Source of the DNA: Metabacillus niabensis
GTDB taxonomy: Bacteria; Bacillota; Bacilli; Bacillales; Bacillaceae
Assembly: GCF_020524345.1 (NCBI RefSeq)
Contig: NZ_JAIVLH010000014.1
Location: 62,001 to 126,000 of the forward strand
Length of the DNA stretch: 64,000 bases
Direction of reading: 5' to 3'
Shown here: positions 30,209-40,048 of the stretch, piece by piece
How positions within the stretch are numbered: position 1 is the first letter of the stretch
Layout: each line of letters begins with the position of its first letter
Notes under the pieces: model-generated
Databases searched by the model: none
Told to the model about the DNA's origin: nothing
The model's input: only the letters and a program-made list of their open reading frames with translations
Translations under genes and position numbers: made by a program

Positions 30209-31266
30209 TGTGGAAAGGCTTAATTCAAGAATTTGCAGAGTTTTTACCTGTTTCAGAAAAAACACCTAAATTAACGCTTCAAGAAGGAAATACACCACTT
30301 ATCCATCTTCCAAAGCTTTCTGAAAAGCTGGGTGTGGAGCTTTATGTGAAAACAGAGGGAACAAACCCTACCGGATCATTTAAAGACCGTGGAATGGTTA
30401 TGGCGGTTGCGAAAGCAAAAGAAGAAGGCAGTGATACAGTTATCTGTGCTTCTACAGGAAACACATCGGCAGCTGCAGCAGCTTATGCAGCCAGAGCGAA
30501 TATGAAGTGTATCGTTCTTATTCCTGACGGAAAAATTGCCTTCGGAAAATTAGCTCAAGCAGTTATGTATGGTGCTGATATTTACGCTATTCAAGGAAAC
30601 TTTGATCATGCGTTAACAATGGTTCGTAATATAAGTAAAAAGCTACCGATTACACTGGTTAACTCAGTTAATCCTTACCGTATTGAAGGTCAAAAAACAG
30701 CGGCATTTGAAGTTTGTGAGCAATTGGGAAGTGCTCCGGATTATTTAGCTATTCCTGTAGGTAATGCAGGGAATATTACTGCGTACTGGAAAGGCTTCAA
30801 GGAATACAATGCGAAAAAACAAACTGGTTTACCGAAAATTCACGGTTTCCAAGCAGAAGGTGCTGCAGCAATTGTTCGCGGTGAGCCAATTGAGAATCCG
30901 GAAACAGTAGCAACTGCGATCCGTATCGGAAATCCAGCCAGCTGGGAAACAGCAGTTAAAGCGAAAGAAGAATCCAACGGTCGAATTGACTCTGTAACTG
31001 ACGAAGAAATTCTAGAGGCTTATCAATTGATTGCCCGTGAGGAAGGTGTATTTGCTGAGCCTGGTTCATGTGCTTCAATTGCAGGTCTTATCAAACATCG
31101 CAAATTAGGTCTTATTGCAGAGGGAAGCAAGGTTGTAGCTGTTTTAACTGGTAATGGTTTAAAAGATCCTAACACAGCGATTGATGTTTCTGAAATTAAG
31201 CCGATCGTTCTTCCTAATGATGAAGAAGCATTCTTACAGCAATTAAGTGGAGTGCCGGTACAATGA
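30208..31266 (+). CDS. thrC: Threonine synthase
   Basis: A 352-residue PLP enzyme converting O-phosphohomoserine to threonine. The PLP lysine is in TGSFKDRGM (about residue 60). The phosphate-binding loop GNAGN and [15 protein letters not shown] are typical. ATG 30208 overlaps the hom stop (ATGATG at 30205; either ATG could be used), with AAGGGA upstream. Overlap with thrB implies coupling. Confidence 0.96.
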   Translation: MWKGLIQEFAEFLPVSEKTPKLTLQEGNTPLIHLPKLSEKLGVELYVKTEGTNPTGSFKDRGMVMAVAKAKEEGSDTVICASTGNTSAAAAAYAARANMKCIVLIPDGKIAFGKLAQAVMYGADIYAIQGNFDHALTMVRNISKKLPITLVNSVNPYRIEGQKTAAFEVCEQLGSAPDYLAIPVGNAGNITAYWKGFKEYNAKKQTGLPKIHGFQAEGAAAIVRGEPIENPETVATAIRIGNPASWETAVKAKEESNGRIDSVTDEEILEAYQLIAREEGVFAEPGSCASIAGLIKHRKLGLIAEGSKVVAVLTGNGLKDPNTAIDVSEIKPIVLPNDEEAFLQQLSGVPVQ

Positions 31267-32183
31267 TTGAAGGGGACATGTTAAGAATTATCGTTCCTGG
31301 AAGTACAGCTAATTTGGGGCCTGGCTTTGATTCTGTCGGTCTTGCTCTTGGTAAGTACTTAACACTTGAGGTGAAAAAAGCAGACAAATTGCTTTTTTTG
31401 CCGATGACAGAGCATGTAAAGGACCTACCTACAAATGAAGATAATTTAATTGCTAAGGTTGCTATACAAGTTGCAGAAACGTACAACAAGACCCTTCCTC
31501 CTTGTGAGGTAAAGGTGTGGAGTGACATTCCTATGGCAAGAGGAATTGGAAGCAGTGCCGCTGCTATTATTGCCGGGATTGAGCTTGCTAATCAGCTTTG
31601 TCAGTTGCAAATGAGTGATGATGAAAAACTTCGAATGGCAAGTCTTGAAGAAGGCCACCCTGACAATGTCGGGGCGTCATTATACGGAGGTTTGGTTATT
31701 GGTTTACACCAGGCTGAAAAAACAGACTTGGTTTGTGTGAAGGATATCGATGTAGATACGGTTGTTGTGATTCCGAAATACGAAGTGTTCACAAGTGACG
31801 CAAGAAATGTTTTGCCACAAGAACTATCCTATAAAAATGCTGTAGAAGCTAGTGCAATTAGCAATATGCTTGTAGCTGGACTTCTTACAAATAATTGGAA
31901 CCTTGTTGGAGAGATGATGGTTAAAGACCTATTTCATCAACCATATCGCGGTAAGCTGATTCCGGAGATCCAAGCTGTTCAAGAGAAAATTCAACATCTT
32001 GGTGCCTACGGTTCAGCCTTAAGCGGGGCAGGTCCAACTATCATTTGTTTCACAGCAAAAGGAAAGGGACAAGAACTTGCTCAAACACTTGCAAAAGATT
32101 TTGTAAATTGTAATGTTGAAAGCTTGGAAATTGATGTAGTTGGCTGTCGAGTAGAGCAAGTACAGGAGATAAAGAGTTTATAA
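31263..32183 (+). CDS. thrB: Homoserine kinase
   Basis: A 306-residue GHMP kinase. The ATP loop is GIGSSAAAI (about 95-103), with the N-terminal [19 protein letters not shown] and the C-terminal [13 protein letters not shown] motif. Start ATG 31263 overlaps thrC by 4 nt and follows TGGAGTG; a shorter start at 31278 is possible (SD AAGGGG). It supplies O-phosphohomoserine to ThrC. Confidence 0.95.
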   Translation: MIEGDMLRIIVPGSTANLGPGFDSVGLALGKYLTLEVKKADKLLFLPMTEHVKDLPTNEDNLIAKVAIQVAETYNKTLPPCEVKVWSDIPMARGIGSSAAAIIAGIELANQLCQLQMSDDEKLRMASLEEGHPDNVGASLYGGLVIGLHQAEKTDLVCVKDIDVDTVVVIPKYEVFTSDARNVLPQELSYKNAVEASAISNMLVAGLLTNNWNLVGEMMVKDLFHQPYRGKLIPEIQAVQEKIQHLGAYGSALSGAGPTIICFTAKGKGQELAQTLAKDFVNCNVESLEIDVVGCRVEQVQEIKSL

Positions 32184-32231
32184 TGAGAAGACGCTCACAA
32201 GCGGGTCTTATTTAATACTAATTAGCTTTTT

Positions 32232-32270
32232 AGGCATGTACTCATATCTGAGGCATGCCTTTTATTTTTT
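32232..32270 (+). terminator. Terminator of the threonine operon
   Basis: Stem AGGCATG / CATGCCT and TTTTATTTTTT tail. A weaker hairpin (AAGACGC/GCGGGTCTT, 32187-32210) precedes it. Confidence 0.8.
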
Positions 32271-32310
32271 ACAATGTTTTTGGGTATAGGAAGTGCATTA
32301 AACATAGGAG

Positions 32311-32457
32311 ATGAAGGACAAATAGAACAAAAAAAGAAAGGAAAGTCCTTCATAGGTGGGATGAAGAACAAATCAAAGGAAATAAAGAAAGAAAAAGTCT
32401 TTCATACGACAAATGAAAGACAAACTAAAGTTAAATAAGAATTGAAAAGTCCTGCAT
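32311..32457. repeat. Three tandem about 51-bp degenerate repeats that can fold into alternative hairpins
   Basis: Units start at 32311, 32361 and 32413. Each begins ATGAArgACAAAt and ends AAAGTCyTTCATA after a purine-rich middle (AAAGAAAG). Within unit 1 the ends pair perfectly (ATGAAGGAC 32311-32319 with GTCCTTCAT 32345-32353). The right end of unit 2 pairs perfectly with the left end of unit 3 (GTCTTTCAT 32397-32405 with ATGAAAGAC 32413-32421). No ORF is seen in 32184-32545. Confidence 0.7.
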
Positions 32458-32500
32458 AATAATAAATACTATACAAGTAATAACAATGAAAATGACAATA

Positions 32501-32539
32501 AAAAAACTCGATATACCAAAATGGCCTACCGAGTTTTTT
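32501..32539 (-). terminator. Terminator after yutI
   Basis: Stem AAAAAACTCG / CGAGTTTTTT; the A run on the plus strand gives the T tail for minus-strand transcription. Confidence 0.85.
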
Positions 32540-32545
32540 CACATA

Positions 32546-32785
32546 TTAAAACACTTGCTCTACTTCTACAACTCCTGGTACTTCTTCTAATAATGCACGT
32601 TCTATACCAGCTTTTAATGTGATTGTTGAGCTTGGGCAGCTTCCACAAGCACCTAAAAGGCGAAGTTTTACAATACCATCTTCTACATCTACAAGTTCAC
32701 AATCTCCTCCGTCACGAAGTAAAAATGGACGTAATTTATCTAGAACTTCTTGAACTTGTTCAAACATTGCAGTTTCAGTTGTCAT
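32546..32785 (-). CDS. yutI: NifU C-terminal domain Fe-S carrier YutI
   Basis: A 79-residue Nfu-type protein. The cluster-binding CxxC is in [10 protein letters not shown] (about 48-57). Such proteins hold or pass on Fe-S clusters made by the Suf system. SD AAAGGAG precedes the ATG at 32785. It is single-gene, with its own terminator. Confidence 0.93.
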   Translation of the reverse strand: MTTETAMFEQVQEVLDKLRPFLLRDGGDCELVDVEDGIVKLRLLGACGSCPSSTITLKAGIERALLEEVPGVVEVEQVF

Positions 32786-33007
32786 TATTATCGACTCCTT
32801 TCCTTATTCCATATTATATTTGAAATGGCGAGAAAAATCTAATCGTATGATTTATTTTTTCATTAAGTAATCGAGTATATTTTATCATATTTCATTTATA
32901 AACGTAAGAGATAACCACCTGTTTACATTAGTAAGTATACCCAAATGATGAAGATGGAAAGATTGTAAGAAATAGAATACAATGTAGAAAAAAGCGGTGG
33001 TGTTAGA

Positions 33008-33328
33008 GTGAAAAAAGTTGAAATTAGTGTATATGGTGCAGAGGTCCTTTGTCCAAGCTGTGTCAATTTGCCATCAGCTAAGGAAACATATGAATGGCTT
33101 GATGCAGCACTGAAACGAAAATTTAATAATCAGCCTTTTCATATCACTTATATTGATATTGATAAACCTCAACAAGATGAAGAAAAACAGGAATTTGTTC
33201 AAAAGATTTTAGATGATGAATATTTTTATCCACTAGTTGTGATTGAAGGCAAGGTTGTTGGTGAAGGAAGCCCGCGACTGAAGACCATTTACGAAGAAAT
33301 GGAAAGGTACGGGTATATAGGTCAGTGA
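33008..33328 (+). CDS. yuzD: YuzD family thioredoxin-fold protein
   Basis: A 106-residue DUF1462 protein. CPSC in EVLCPSCVNLPSAKET (about 14-17) is a CxxC at the start of a thioredoxin-like helix, and YPLVVIEGKVVGEG carries the expected cis-Pro. The start is GTG 33008. It faces yutI (divergent) and yutJ (convergent). A disulfide or Fe-S related role is plausible but not shown. Confidence 0.85.
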   Translation: MKKVEISVYGAEVLCPSCVNLPSAKETYEWLDAALKRKFNNQPFHITYIDIDKPQQDEEKQEFVQKILDDEYFYPLVVIEGKVVGEGSPRLKTIYEEMERYGYIGQ

Positions 33329-33335
33329 TGAACAG

Positions 33336-33369
33336 AAAACACACACACTCGACGAGTGTGTGTGTTTTT
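33336..33369. terminator. Bidirectional terminator between yuzD and yutJ
   Basis: Perfect 15-bp stem AAAACACACACACTC / GAGTGTGTGTGTTTT with a GAC loop. Confidence 0.92.
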
Positions 33370-33370
33370 A

Positions 33371-34438
33371 TTATCCGTTATGATATTTATACATCCAAAG
33401 AACTCCGGATTTTAATAATCGCGGTACACGGCCCATTAAAGGTCTGTCATTAACAAGTCCGAAGCCTTGTTTCTTTCCTAATGATCCCAAAACTCCCTTT
33501 AATTTAAATGGTGGGAAATTCTCTGGAAGAGGCTCGTTATTCCATTTTTTAAGTAAAACTTGAACTATTTGTTCAGCTTGTGCTTCAGCTAGCTGAGCAC
33601 TAGGAGCATGTGGAAGACTTGCACAGTCACCTACGACAAATATATCTTCATATTGAGGGATGAAATGCTGGGTTGTTAATTTAACTCTTCCTTGATTATC
33701 TTTTTCAACATCAAGATCCCTAACAACTTTATTCGGCTGTATACCGGCTGTCCAAACAATCGCATCACATTCAAATGGTTGATCATGATTAAATACGATA
33801 TTTGGTTCTACCTTAGTAATATTGGCTTCACTTATAATTTCAACACCATGTTCAGTAAACCAATTCGCTACATATGTGCTTAATCTTTCCGGGAAGCTGG
33901 AAAGAATGTGTTTGCTTCGGTCAAATAACTTTATTTTTAAATCTTTGCGGCTTTCTCTAAGTTCACTAGCAAGCTCAACACCGCTTAATCCTGCCCCAAC
34001 TATGGCAACAGTTGCATCAGCTTGTAAATTATTTAATTTTTGGTATGTTTCACGAGATTGGTCGATTGATTGGATGCTATATGTATACTCATCAGCACCA
34101 GGAACATTGTGGTATTTATCTTCACAGCCTAAACCGATAATAAGATCATCATATGATATAGCACGATCCTCGTTTAGAATAACTTCCTTTTTGTTAGGAT
34201 CAACTTTTGTAATTGTGCCAAATTCAGTTTGAAGTCTAGGGTGCTCCGGAAAGGATACACGAATATGATGATCGGAAATAGTCCCTGCTGCCAGAGCATA
34301 ATATTCAGTTTTCAGACAGTGATAAGGGTTTTTATCAATAAGAGTAATTTGCACATCGTCAGGTAGCTGATTCGGAAGTAAGCGAAGTAAAATTCTCATT
34401 CCGCCGTACCCGCCACCAAGGATAACTAGGTTCTTCAT
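33371..34438 (-). CDS. yutJ: NADH dehydrogenase-like flavoprotein YutJ
   Basis: A 355-residue type-II NADH dehydrogenase-like protein. The FAD-binding motif is ILGGGYGGMR (about 6-15), the NAD-binding motif is VAIVGAGLSGVELASEL (about 147-163), and the FAD pyrophosphate segment is IFVVGDCAS. It is shorter than the NDH-2 YumB at 38775 and lacks a clear C-terminal membrane anchor of the same type. SD AAAAGGAG precedes the start. Confidence 0.9.
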   Translation of the reverse strand: MKNLVILGGGYGGMRILLRLLPNQLPDDVQITLIDKNPYHCLKTEYYALAAGTISDHHIRVSFPEHPRLQTEFGTITKVDPNKKEVILNEDRAISYDDLIIGLGCEDKYHNVPGADEYTYSIQSIDQSRETYQKLNNLQADATVAIVGAGLSGVELASELRESRKDLKIKLFDRSKHILSSFPERLSTYVANWFTEHGVEIISEANITKVEPNIVFNHDQPFECDAIVWTAGIQPNKVVRDLDVEKDNQGRVKLTTQHFIPQYEDIFVVGDCASLPHAPSAQLAEAQAEQIVQVLLKKWNNEPLPENFPPFKLKGVLGSLGKKQGFGLVNDRPLMGRVPRLLKSGVLWMYKYHNG

Positions 34439-34855
34439 TTTTTAATACTCCTTTTTCCCCACTTTTTTTAAAATTCTTTGAAAATAATGTTGTATTACAT
34501 AAATGAATGAATAAGAAAGAGATACCCCTATATCTTAAAATAAATATTTTTTCTTACAGATGATTAAAAAAGCCATAAAAAGTATAACGAAATTCGCATT
34601 TTTTCACAATATAAATGCTGAAAGAACGTTTTCTTTTTTGGTAAAATGAACTATTCTAAGATACAGTACAACACAATTATGAATTATTTAGATAGTGTTT
34701 ACAATCCTATTTCTATACTTTATACAAAAAAGTTTCCAGATGTATAATAGTCTATGAAATGAAATAATTTATTTCGATAGAAAACATAGAGTATAATAAA
34801 ATTTGACGTACTGATGCTTATCCTATTAGGATAAACAGTGGAGAGGTGGGAATAA
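34439..34855. promoter_or_regulatory. yutJ/yuzB divergent gap with a palindrome before yuzB
   Basis: A 417-bp, very AT-rich gap with no ORF. TTATCCTATTAGGATAA (34818-34834) is a perfect 8-bp palindrome with a 1-nt centre, 22 bp before the yuzB start, in an operator-like position. No known binding-site class is matched with confidence. Confidence 0.5.
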
Positions 34856-35092
34856 ATGAAGCCAATTATTGAATTTTGTATTAGTAATTTAGCTAATGGG
34901 GGACAAGCAGCGTTAGAGAAGCTGGAGAGGGACCCTAACTTAGATATTATAGAATATGGGTGTTTAAGCTATTGTGGCAAATGTGGCCATTCATTATATG
35001 CGTTAGTAAATGGGGAAATGGTCATGGGTGACACGCCAGATGAGTTAGTCGAGAATGTGTATACATTTTTAGAAGAAAACCCAATGTTTTAA
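34856..35092 (+). CDS. yuzB: DUF1450 family protein YuzB
   Basis: A 78-residue protein with the family pattern [14 protein letters not shown] and [21 protein letters not shown]. The cysteines (C7, C35, C40, C43 region) suggest a metal or Fe-S binding or redox role. SD GAGAGGTGG precedes the ATG. It is close to other Fe-S genes (yutI, yutM). Confidence 0.88.
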   Translation: MKPIIEFCISNLANGGQAALEKLERDPNLDIIEYGCLSYCGKCGHSLYALVNGEMVMGDTPDELVENVYTFLEENPMF

Positions 35093-35116
35093 AAAGCCAC
35101 TTATGTGGCTTTTTAC
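35091..35116. terminator. Bidirectional terminator between yuzB and the DUF2225 gene
   Basis: Perfect 10-bp stem AAAAAGCCAC / GTGGCTTTTT with a TTAT loop. Confidence 0.92.
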
Positions 35117-35808
35117 CCTGATTTTTTTGCTTCCCGCATTTCACTCCAACGATCCTTCGCCATTTGAACGATTCCTTTCTCAATCGTTTCTTTTTGTTTT
35201 TCAATGACACGTGAAAAATAGCGTGTTGCTTGTCCGTCTAATCCAACTCGTCTACTTAAATCTCCAATTAAGTAAAGCAGCTTGGTCTCAGAGAAAGGTG
35301 TATCGGTAAAATCACCTACAGAATAGGATAGAATATACTCATCAAGGGCGAGCCTTAAAAAACGCTGTTCTTCTTGAGGATTTACCTGTTCGGTTCTATA
35401 TAACCAGGCAAGTCGTATATAAAGACCACCAAGTGCAATATGTTTTTCCTTTTTTATGGTTGCGCAGTATATTGCTAATTTGTAGGAGTTAATGGCCATG
35501 TCTAATGTGCGTTCTTGACCATAATCTTTTCTATTCCAATTATGACATATCTTCTGTTTAATGAGATCCTTTGACATTGGTGGAAAATAGTCTGTACATT
35601 CTTCTGAAGATGAAAAGCCACACACTGGGCAAACAGAAACGTAATACAACAGAGGGTTAATATTTGTTGAAGTATAGAATGAACAAAAATCAGTATCATG
35701 TCGATGAGCACGTATAAAACGTGATCTTACTTTTTTTGTCACATATGTATTTTTACAAATTTGACACTCAACTTTTCGAGCATATAAGTATTCTGGTTCT
35801 TTATTCAT
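35113..35808 (-). CDS. DUF2225 family zinc-ribbon protein
   Basis: A 231-residue protein. Two CxxC pairs lie near the N-terminus: VECQICKNTY (about 14-17) and VSVCPVCGFSS (about 55-58), separated by RHDTDFCSFYTSTNINPLLYY, which is the DUF2225 signature. The C-terminal half is helical, TPR-like. ATG 35808 sits 8 nt after AGGAG. The function is unknown; proteins of this family are widespread in Firmicutes. Confidence 0.85.
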   Translation of the reverse strand: MNKEPEYLYARKVECQICKNTYVTKKVRSRFIRAHRHDTDFCSFYTSTNINPLLYYVSVCPVCGFSSSEECTDYFPPMSKDLIKQKICHNWNRKDYGQERTLDMAINSYKLAIYCATIKKEKHIALGGLYIRLAWLYRTEQVNPQEEQRFLRLALDEYILSYSVGDFTDTPFSETKLLYLIGDLSRRVGLDGQATRYFSRVIEKQKETIEKGIVQMAKDRWSEMREAKKSG

Positions 35809-35916
35809 AGGAATCACTCCTAATAGGTTTGTAAACGATTATATACGATCTAATTATATCAGATTCATATGAAAAACGGACTAGTTTTTTTAGTTTTTGT
35901 AGGTAAAAAGTCATTG

Positions 35917-35953
35917 AGTAAAAGCTTCCTGCGCTATACAGGAAGCTTTTACT
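35917..35953. repeat. Perfect 15-bp inverted repeat in the dapF leader
   Basis: AGTAAAAGCTTCCTG / CAGGAAGCTTTTACT with a 7-nt loop. The flanking genes (DUF2225 minus, dapF plus) diverge, so a plain end-of-gene terminator is not expected here. Confidence 0.8.
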
Positions 35954-36034
35954 TAATAAATGGGGGATATTTTTATTGTTTTCATACTTTTATCGTCTTA
36001 TACTAGTAAAAATAAAGAGTTTTGGAGGCGCATG

Positions 36035-36895
36035 ATGAGTTCTTTTCAATTTACAAAAATGCACGGTTTGGGTAATAGCTATATATATGTGAATCTTTTT
36101 GAGGAACAGCTTAAGGAAGAATCTTTACCAGAGATTGCAAGGCAAGTATCAAGTGTTTATACAGGTATTGGATCAGACGGGCTAATTCTCATTTGCCCTT
36201 CCGACCGAGCGGAAGTAAAAATGAGGATTTTTAATAATGATGGATCTGAAGGGAAAAATTGTGGAAACGGCTTAAGATGTGTTGCTAAATATGCATTCGA
36301 ACATAAATTAGTAACAAATGAAACATTCAAAATCGAAACATTATCAGGGCTTGTTGAAGCAAAAGTGCATGTTAACAATGACTTAGTCGAATTAGTGACA
36401 GTTGATATGGGGGAACCAAGATTACTTAAGGCAGATCTACCAATGGCAGGCGAGAATCAAGAAAAAATGATCAATGAACCGATGGAATTTGCAGGTGAAG
36501 TTTACCAGGCGACAGCAGTCTCAATGGGAAATCCACATCTTATCTTTTATGTAGATAATATTAATCAAGCCCCTGTTACAAGTCTAGGTCCTATTGTAGA
36601 AAAAGATGAACGTTTCCCTGAGGGAGTAAACGTAGAGTTTGTAGAAGTTGTATCAAAAAATGAGCTTCATTTTAGAGTATGGGAAAGAGGTTCCGGTGTT
36701 ACACAAGCGTGTGGAACAGGAGCATGTGCTGCAGTAGTTTCGTCGGTACTTAATGGACATACTTCCCAAGGAGAAGAAACGACTGTCCATCTTGCGGGAG
36801 GAGATCTGCTAATCAACTGGACAAAAACAGGTACAGTTTTAATGACTGGTCCTGCAGAAGTTGTGTGTACAGGTACTTTTTTCTTGAGACGATAA
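36035..36895 (+). CDS. dapF: Diaminopimelate epimerase
   Basis: A 286-residue enzyme converting LL- to meso-diaminopimelate for lysine and peptidoglycan. The two catalytic cysteines are in [10 protein letters not shown] (about 80-89) and [11 protein letters not shown] (about 223-233). The N-terminus [14 protein letters not shown] is the substrate-binding segment. ATG 36035 fits the GGAGG SD better than the adjacent ATG 36032, and the long upstream frame (35960) crosses the inverted repeat. Confidence 0.95.
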   Translation: MSSFQFTKMHGLGNSYIYVNLFEEQLKEESLPEIARQVSSVYTGIGSDGLILICPSDRAEVKMRIFNNDGSEGKNCGNGLRCVAKYAFEHKLVTNETFKIETLSGLVEAKVHVNNDLVELVTVDMGEPRLLKADLPMAGENQEKMINEPMEFAGEVYQATAVSMGNPHLIFYVDNINQAPVTSLGPIVEKDERFPEGVNVEFVEVVSKNELHFRVWERGSGVTQACGTGACAAVVSSVLNGHTSQGEETTVHLAGGDLLINWTKTGTVLMTGPAEVVCTGTFFLRR

Positions 36896-36991
36896 TGTCT
36901 GTTACCTCTTGAGTGAATTATTTGAGTGATGAGTGCTATTAGATGTATACTATAAATAGATCCTTTCATAAAGAGCAAGGAGGTATATTAA

Positions 36992-37354
36992 ATGAGCGAT
37001 ATTGTAAAAATTACAGAAGCAGCTGCTTTTCAGATAAAAGATATGATGAAAGAACATGAGGAAGAAAATGCTTATCTTCGTGTGGGAGTCAAGGGTGGAG
37101 GCTGCAGTGGCCTTTCCTATGGTATGGGCTTTGAGCATGAGATTAGTGAAGAAGATCAAGTTCTAGAACAGCATGGAATGACAGTACTTATCAAAAAAGA
37201 AGATGCCCCAATTTTAAATGGTACGATTATTGATTTCAAGCAGTCCATGATGGGCGGGGGCTTCACCATCGATAACCCAAATGCGATTGCTTCATGCGGA
37301 TGTGGTTCATCTTTCAGAACAGCAACGAATACTGGTACACCTGAAGAATGTTAA
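36992..37354 (+). CDS. yutM: A-type Fe-S carrier (HesB/IscA family) YutM
   Basis: A 120-residue A-type carrier. The three ligand cysteines are in GGGCSGLSY (about 35-43) and ASCGCGSSF (about 100-108). It receives or carries clusters for apo-enzymes. SD CAAGGAGG precedes the ATG. It is functionally linked to suf and yutI. Confidence 0.94.
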   Translation: MSDIVKITEAAAFQIKDMMKEHEEENAYLRVGVKGGGCSGLSYGMGFEHEISEEDQVLEQHGMTVLIKKEDAPILNGTIIDFKQSMMGGGFTIDNPNAIASCGCGSSFRTATNTGTPEEC

Positions 37355-37358
37355 CATC

Positions 37359-37397
37359 AAAAAACGACTAGCTGAAAATTCAGTAGTCGTTTTTTTC
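37359..37397. terminator. Bidirectional terminator between yutM and yumC
   Basis: Stem AAAAAACGACTA / TAGTCGTTTTTT, loop GCTGAAAATTCAG with inner pairing; the genes converge. Confidence 0.9.
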
Positions 37398-37403
37398 TTA
37401 TAG

Positions 37404-38396
37404 TTAATTAAAAAGGCTGGTACTGTGTAAAGGTTGAACACGTGCTTTTGGATCCAAAAAGGCTTTTGCATTATTTACAGCCGTTGGTGCTTCTCCGAAT
37501 CCACTCGCAATTAGCTTCACTTTACCGTCATACGTACAAATATCTCCGGCAGCATAAATTCCTTCAATATTTGTTTCCATTTTCGAATTAACCACAATAG
37601 AATTTTTTTCGATAGTTAAACTCCAATTTTTAATTGGACCAAGCGAAGAAACAAAGCCGTAATTTACGATAAGGTCATCAATTTCAATCACTTCTTTACG
37701 GTCACCTTTTACCTCTTCTAAAACTAGTTGGGTAATGGCTGTTTCACCGATAACCTCTGATGGGACAAATGGTGTAACAATATCAACGTTTGATTTTTTT
37801 AAAAGCTCAACACTATGTTCATGAGCTCTGAATTTATCGCGTCGATGAATTAATTTTACATTTTTAGCAATAGGTTCTAGCATTAGTGCCCAATCAACAG
37901 CAGAATCACCTCCGCCAAGGATTGCTACATTTCGACCAGCAAATTTATTTAAATCATCTACAAAATAATGTAAGTTTTCACTTTCATATTTTTCAGCATG
38001 CTCAAGCTCTAGTTTTCTAGGTTGAAACGCACCGTTTCCAGCCGTAATAATAATTGTTTTTGTATAATGAACCTCACTGTTAGTGGTAAGCTTAAATACA
38101 CCGTCTGCTTGTTTATCAAGTTGTTCTACTGCTTGTTCCAGAACGATTGTAGGGGAAAACTGCCCCATTTGCTCTTTTAAATTGTCTACAAGTTCCTGAG
38201 CTCTTACTTTTGGAAAGCCTGCAACATCATATATGTATTTTTCAGGATATAATGTAGAAAGCTGTCCGCCTAATTGTGGAAGGCTCTCAATAATTTTGAC
38301 ACTTGCTTGTCGCATTCCACCATAGAAAGCTGTAAATAATCCTACAGGACCTCCCCCGATAATGGTTATATCATAAACTTTCGTATCTTCTTTCAC
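37404..38396 (-). CDS. yumC: Ferredoxin/flavodoxin-NADP+ reductase (TrxR-like type) YumC
   Basis: A 330-residue FAD/NADPH flavoprotein of the thioredoxin-reductase-like ferredoxin reductase class. The FAD motif is [13 protein letters not shown] (about 11-23) and the NADPH motif is [13 protein letters not shown] (about 155-167). It lacks the CxxC of true thioredoxin reductases. The start is GTG 38396 after AGGAGGATG. YumC is the essential ferredoxin reductase of B. subtilis. Confidence 0.94.
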   Translation of the reverse strand: MKEDTKVYDITIIGGGPVGLFTAFYGGMRQASVKIIESLPQLGGQLSTLYPEKYIYDVAGFPKVRAQELVDNLKEQMGQFSPTIVLEQAVEQLDKQADGVFKLTTNSEVHYTKTIIITAGNGAFQPRKLELEHAEKYESENLHYFVDDLNKFAGRNVAILGGGDSAVDWALMLEPIAKNVKLIHRRDKFRAHEHSVELLKKSNVDIVTPFVPSEVIGETAITQLVLEEVKGDRKEVIEIDDLIVNYGFVSSLGPIKNWSLTIEKNSIVVNSKMETNIEGIYAAGDICTYDGKVKLIASGFGEAPTAVNNAKAFLDPKARVQPLHSTSLFN

Positions 38397-38653
38397 AAAA
38401 CATCCTCCTTTATTTATCTATGCAAGAATCTTATCATATCCAGCTCTGTTATTTCATGTCCTACAAACTTTGCACTTATAATTTAAAAATGGCGAAATAT
38501 TCTAAATTATAGTATATTTTCAAAAAAAAATATACTACCTTGTAAGAAAAAACTACTTGAAAAAAAATGATAGTATAGATAATATGGAGTATAGGCGTAA
38601 TTATATATATTTATATGTATTTCTAAGAGAAAATAACCAACGTGTGTTTTGGT

Positions 38654-38671
38654 AAGTGAATCATTTCACAA
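38654..38671. promoter_or_regulatory. Rex-box-like palindrome upstream of yumB
   Basis: AAGTGAATCATTTCACAA matches the Rex consensus TTGTGAA-N4-TTCACAA except at the first two bases. Rex senses NADH/NAD+ and in B. subtilis represses ndh. The site is 104 bp before the yumB start, in a 378-bp gap (38397-38774) with no ORF. Confidence 0.55.
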
Positions 38672-38774
38672 AGTTTTATCTCTTAAACTAAATAAAATGT
38701 TGTGATTCGGTGGATTATAGTAATAAACATTATTCGAATTTGACAACAATTCTAAGGAAAAGGTGGATGTATCG

Positions 38775-39989
38775 GTGAGAAAGCCAAGAGTCGTTATTTT
38801 AGGTGCAGGTTATGGTGGATTAATTACAATTACTCGTTTACAAAAACAAATCAGTATTGATGAAGCAGAAATTACGTTAGTGAATAAAAATGATTATCAC
38901 TATGAAACAACATGGTTACATGAAGCTTCAGCAGGTACGCTACATCACGATCGAGCTCGCTATCAAATTAAAGATATTATTGACAATAATCGTGTGAAGT
39001 TTGTGAAAGACACAGTTGTTTCTATTGATAAAGAAGCGAAAAAAGTTGTGTTGGAAAACGGTGAGGTTGAGTATGACTATTTAGTAATCTCATTAGGTGC
39101 ACATCCTGAAACATTTGGTATTAAAGGATTAAAAGAATTTGCATTTGGAATTACAAGCATTGACTCAGCTAGACAATTACGTGAGCATCTTGAATACCAA
39201 TTTGCAACATACAATATGGAAGCAGAGAAGAAAGATGAGCGTTTAACTATCGTTGTAGGTGGAGCTGGATTCACGGGTATCGAGTTCTTAGGTGAACTTG
39301 GAAACAGAATTCCTGAGCTTTGCAAAGAATATGATATTGATTTCAAGAAAGTGCGTATCCTTTGTGTTGAAGCAGCACCAACAGCACTCCCTGGATTTGA
39401 TCCTGAGTTGGTTGATTATGCTGTAAATCACCTTCAAAAGAAAGGTGTAGAATTCATGATCGGTACAGCTATTAAAGAATGTATCGAAGATGGAATCATC
39501 GTTGCAAAAGGTGAGGAGCTTGAAACAATTAAAGCAGGTACGGTTGTATGGGCTGCAGGTGTACGTGGTAACAGCGTTGTGGAAGAAGCCGGATTTGAAA
39601 ACATGCGTGGCCGTGTAAAAGTTGATGGATACTTACGTGCTCCAGGACATGATGAAGTATTCATCATCGGAGATTGTTCATTAATTATCAACGAAGAAAT
39701 TAATCGTCCATATCCTCCAACAGCTCAAATTGCGATGCAACAAGGTGAAACTTGTGCGAAAAACTTGGCAGTTGCCATTCGTGGACGCGGAGAAATGAGT
39801 ACTTTTACACCAGACATTAAAGGATCTGTAGCTTCCCTTGGTGAAGATGATGCAGTTGGTGTTGTGTTTGGTAAAAAACTTGTTGGAACAAAAGCATCAT
39901 TTATGAAGAAAATGATCGATAACCGTGCATTATATATGGTTGGTGGACCTTCATTAGTGCTGAAAAAAGGTAAATTTAATATTTTATAA
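38775..39989 (+). CDS. yumB: Type-II NADH dehydrogenase YumB
   Basis: A 404-residue NDH-2. The FAD motif is [13 protein letters not shown] (about 6-18), the NADH motif is [18 protein letters not shown] (about 160-177), and FIIGDCS closes FAD binding. The C-terminal part ([16 protein letters not shown], then [14 protein letters not shown]) is the quinone and membrane side. The start is GTG 38775, 8 nt after AAAGGTGG. It oxidises NADH and passes electrons to quinone. Confidence 0.93.
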   Translation: MRKPRVVILGAGYGGLITITRLQKQISIDEAEITLVNKNDYHYETTWLHEASAGTLHHDRARYQIKDIIDNNRVKFVKDTVVSIDKEAKKVVLENGEVEYDYLVISLGAHPETFGIKGLKEFAFGITSIDSARQLREHLEYQFATYNMEAEKKDERLTIVVGGAGFTGIEFLGELGNRIPELCKEYDIDFKKVRILCVEAAPTALPGFDPELVDYAVNHLQKKGVEFMIGTAIKECIEDGIIVAKGEELETIKAGTVVWAAGVRGNSVVEEAGFENMRGRVKVDGYLRAPGHDEVFIIGDCSLIINEEINRPYPPTAQIAMQQGETCAKNLAVAIRGRGEMSTFTPDIKGSVASLGEDDAVGVVFGKKLVGTKASFMKKMIDNRALYMVGGPSLVLKKGKFNIL

Positions 39990-40048
39990 TTTAGTTGGGG
40001 ACAAGAGCTTTTGCTCTTGTCCTTTTTAAAAAGGAGAAGTGGTGAAAG

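Noticed and set aside
32311-32457. CRISPR array
   Set aside because: Only three degenerate units of about 51 bp with no unique spacers and no cas genes; the units are hairpin-forming repeats instead.
33822-34232. 136-residue plus-strand ORF
   Set aside because: It is antisense to yutJ, which has full FAD and NAD motifs.
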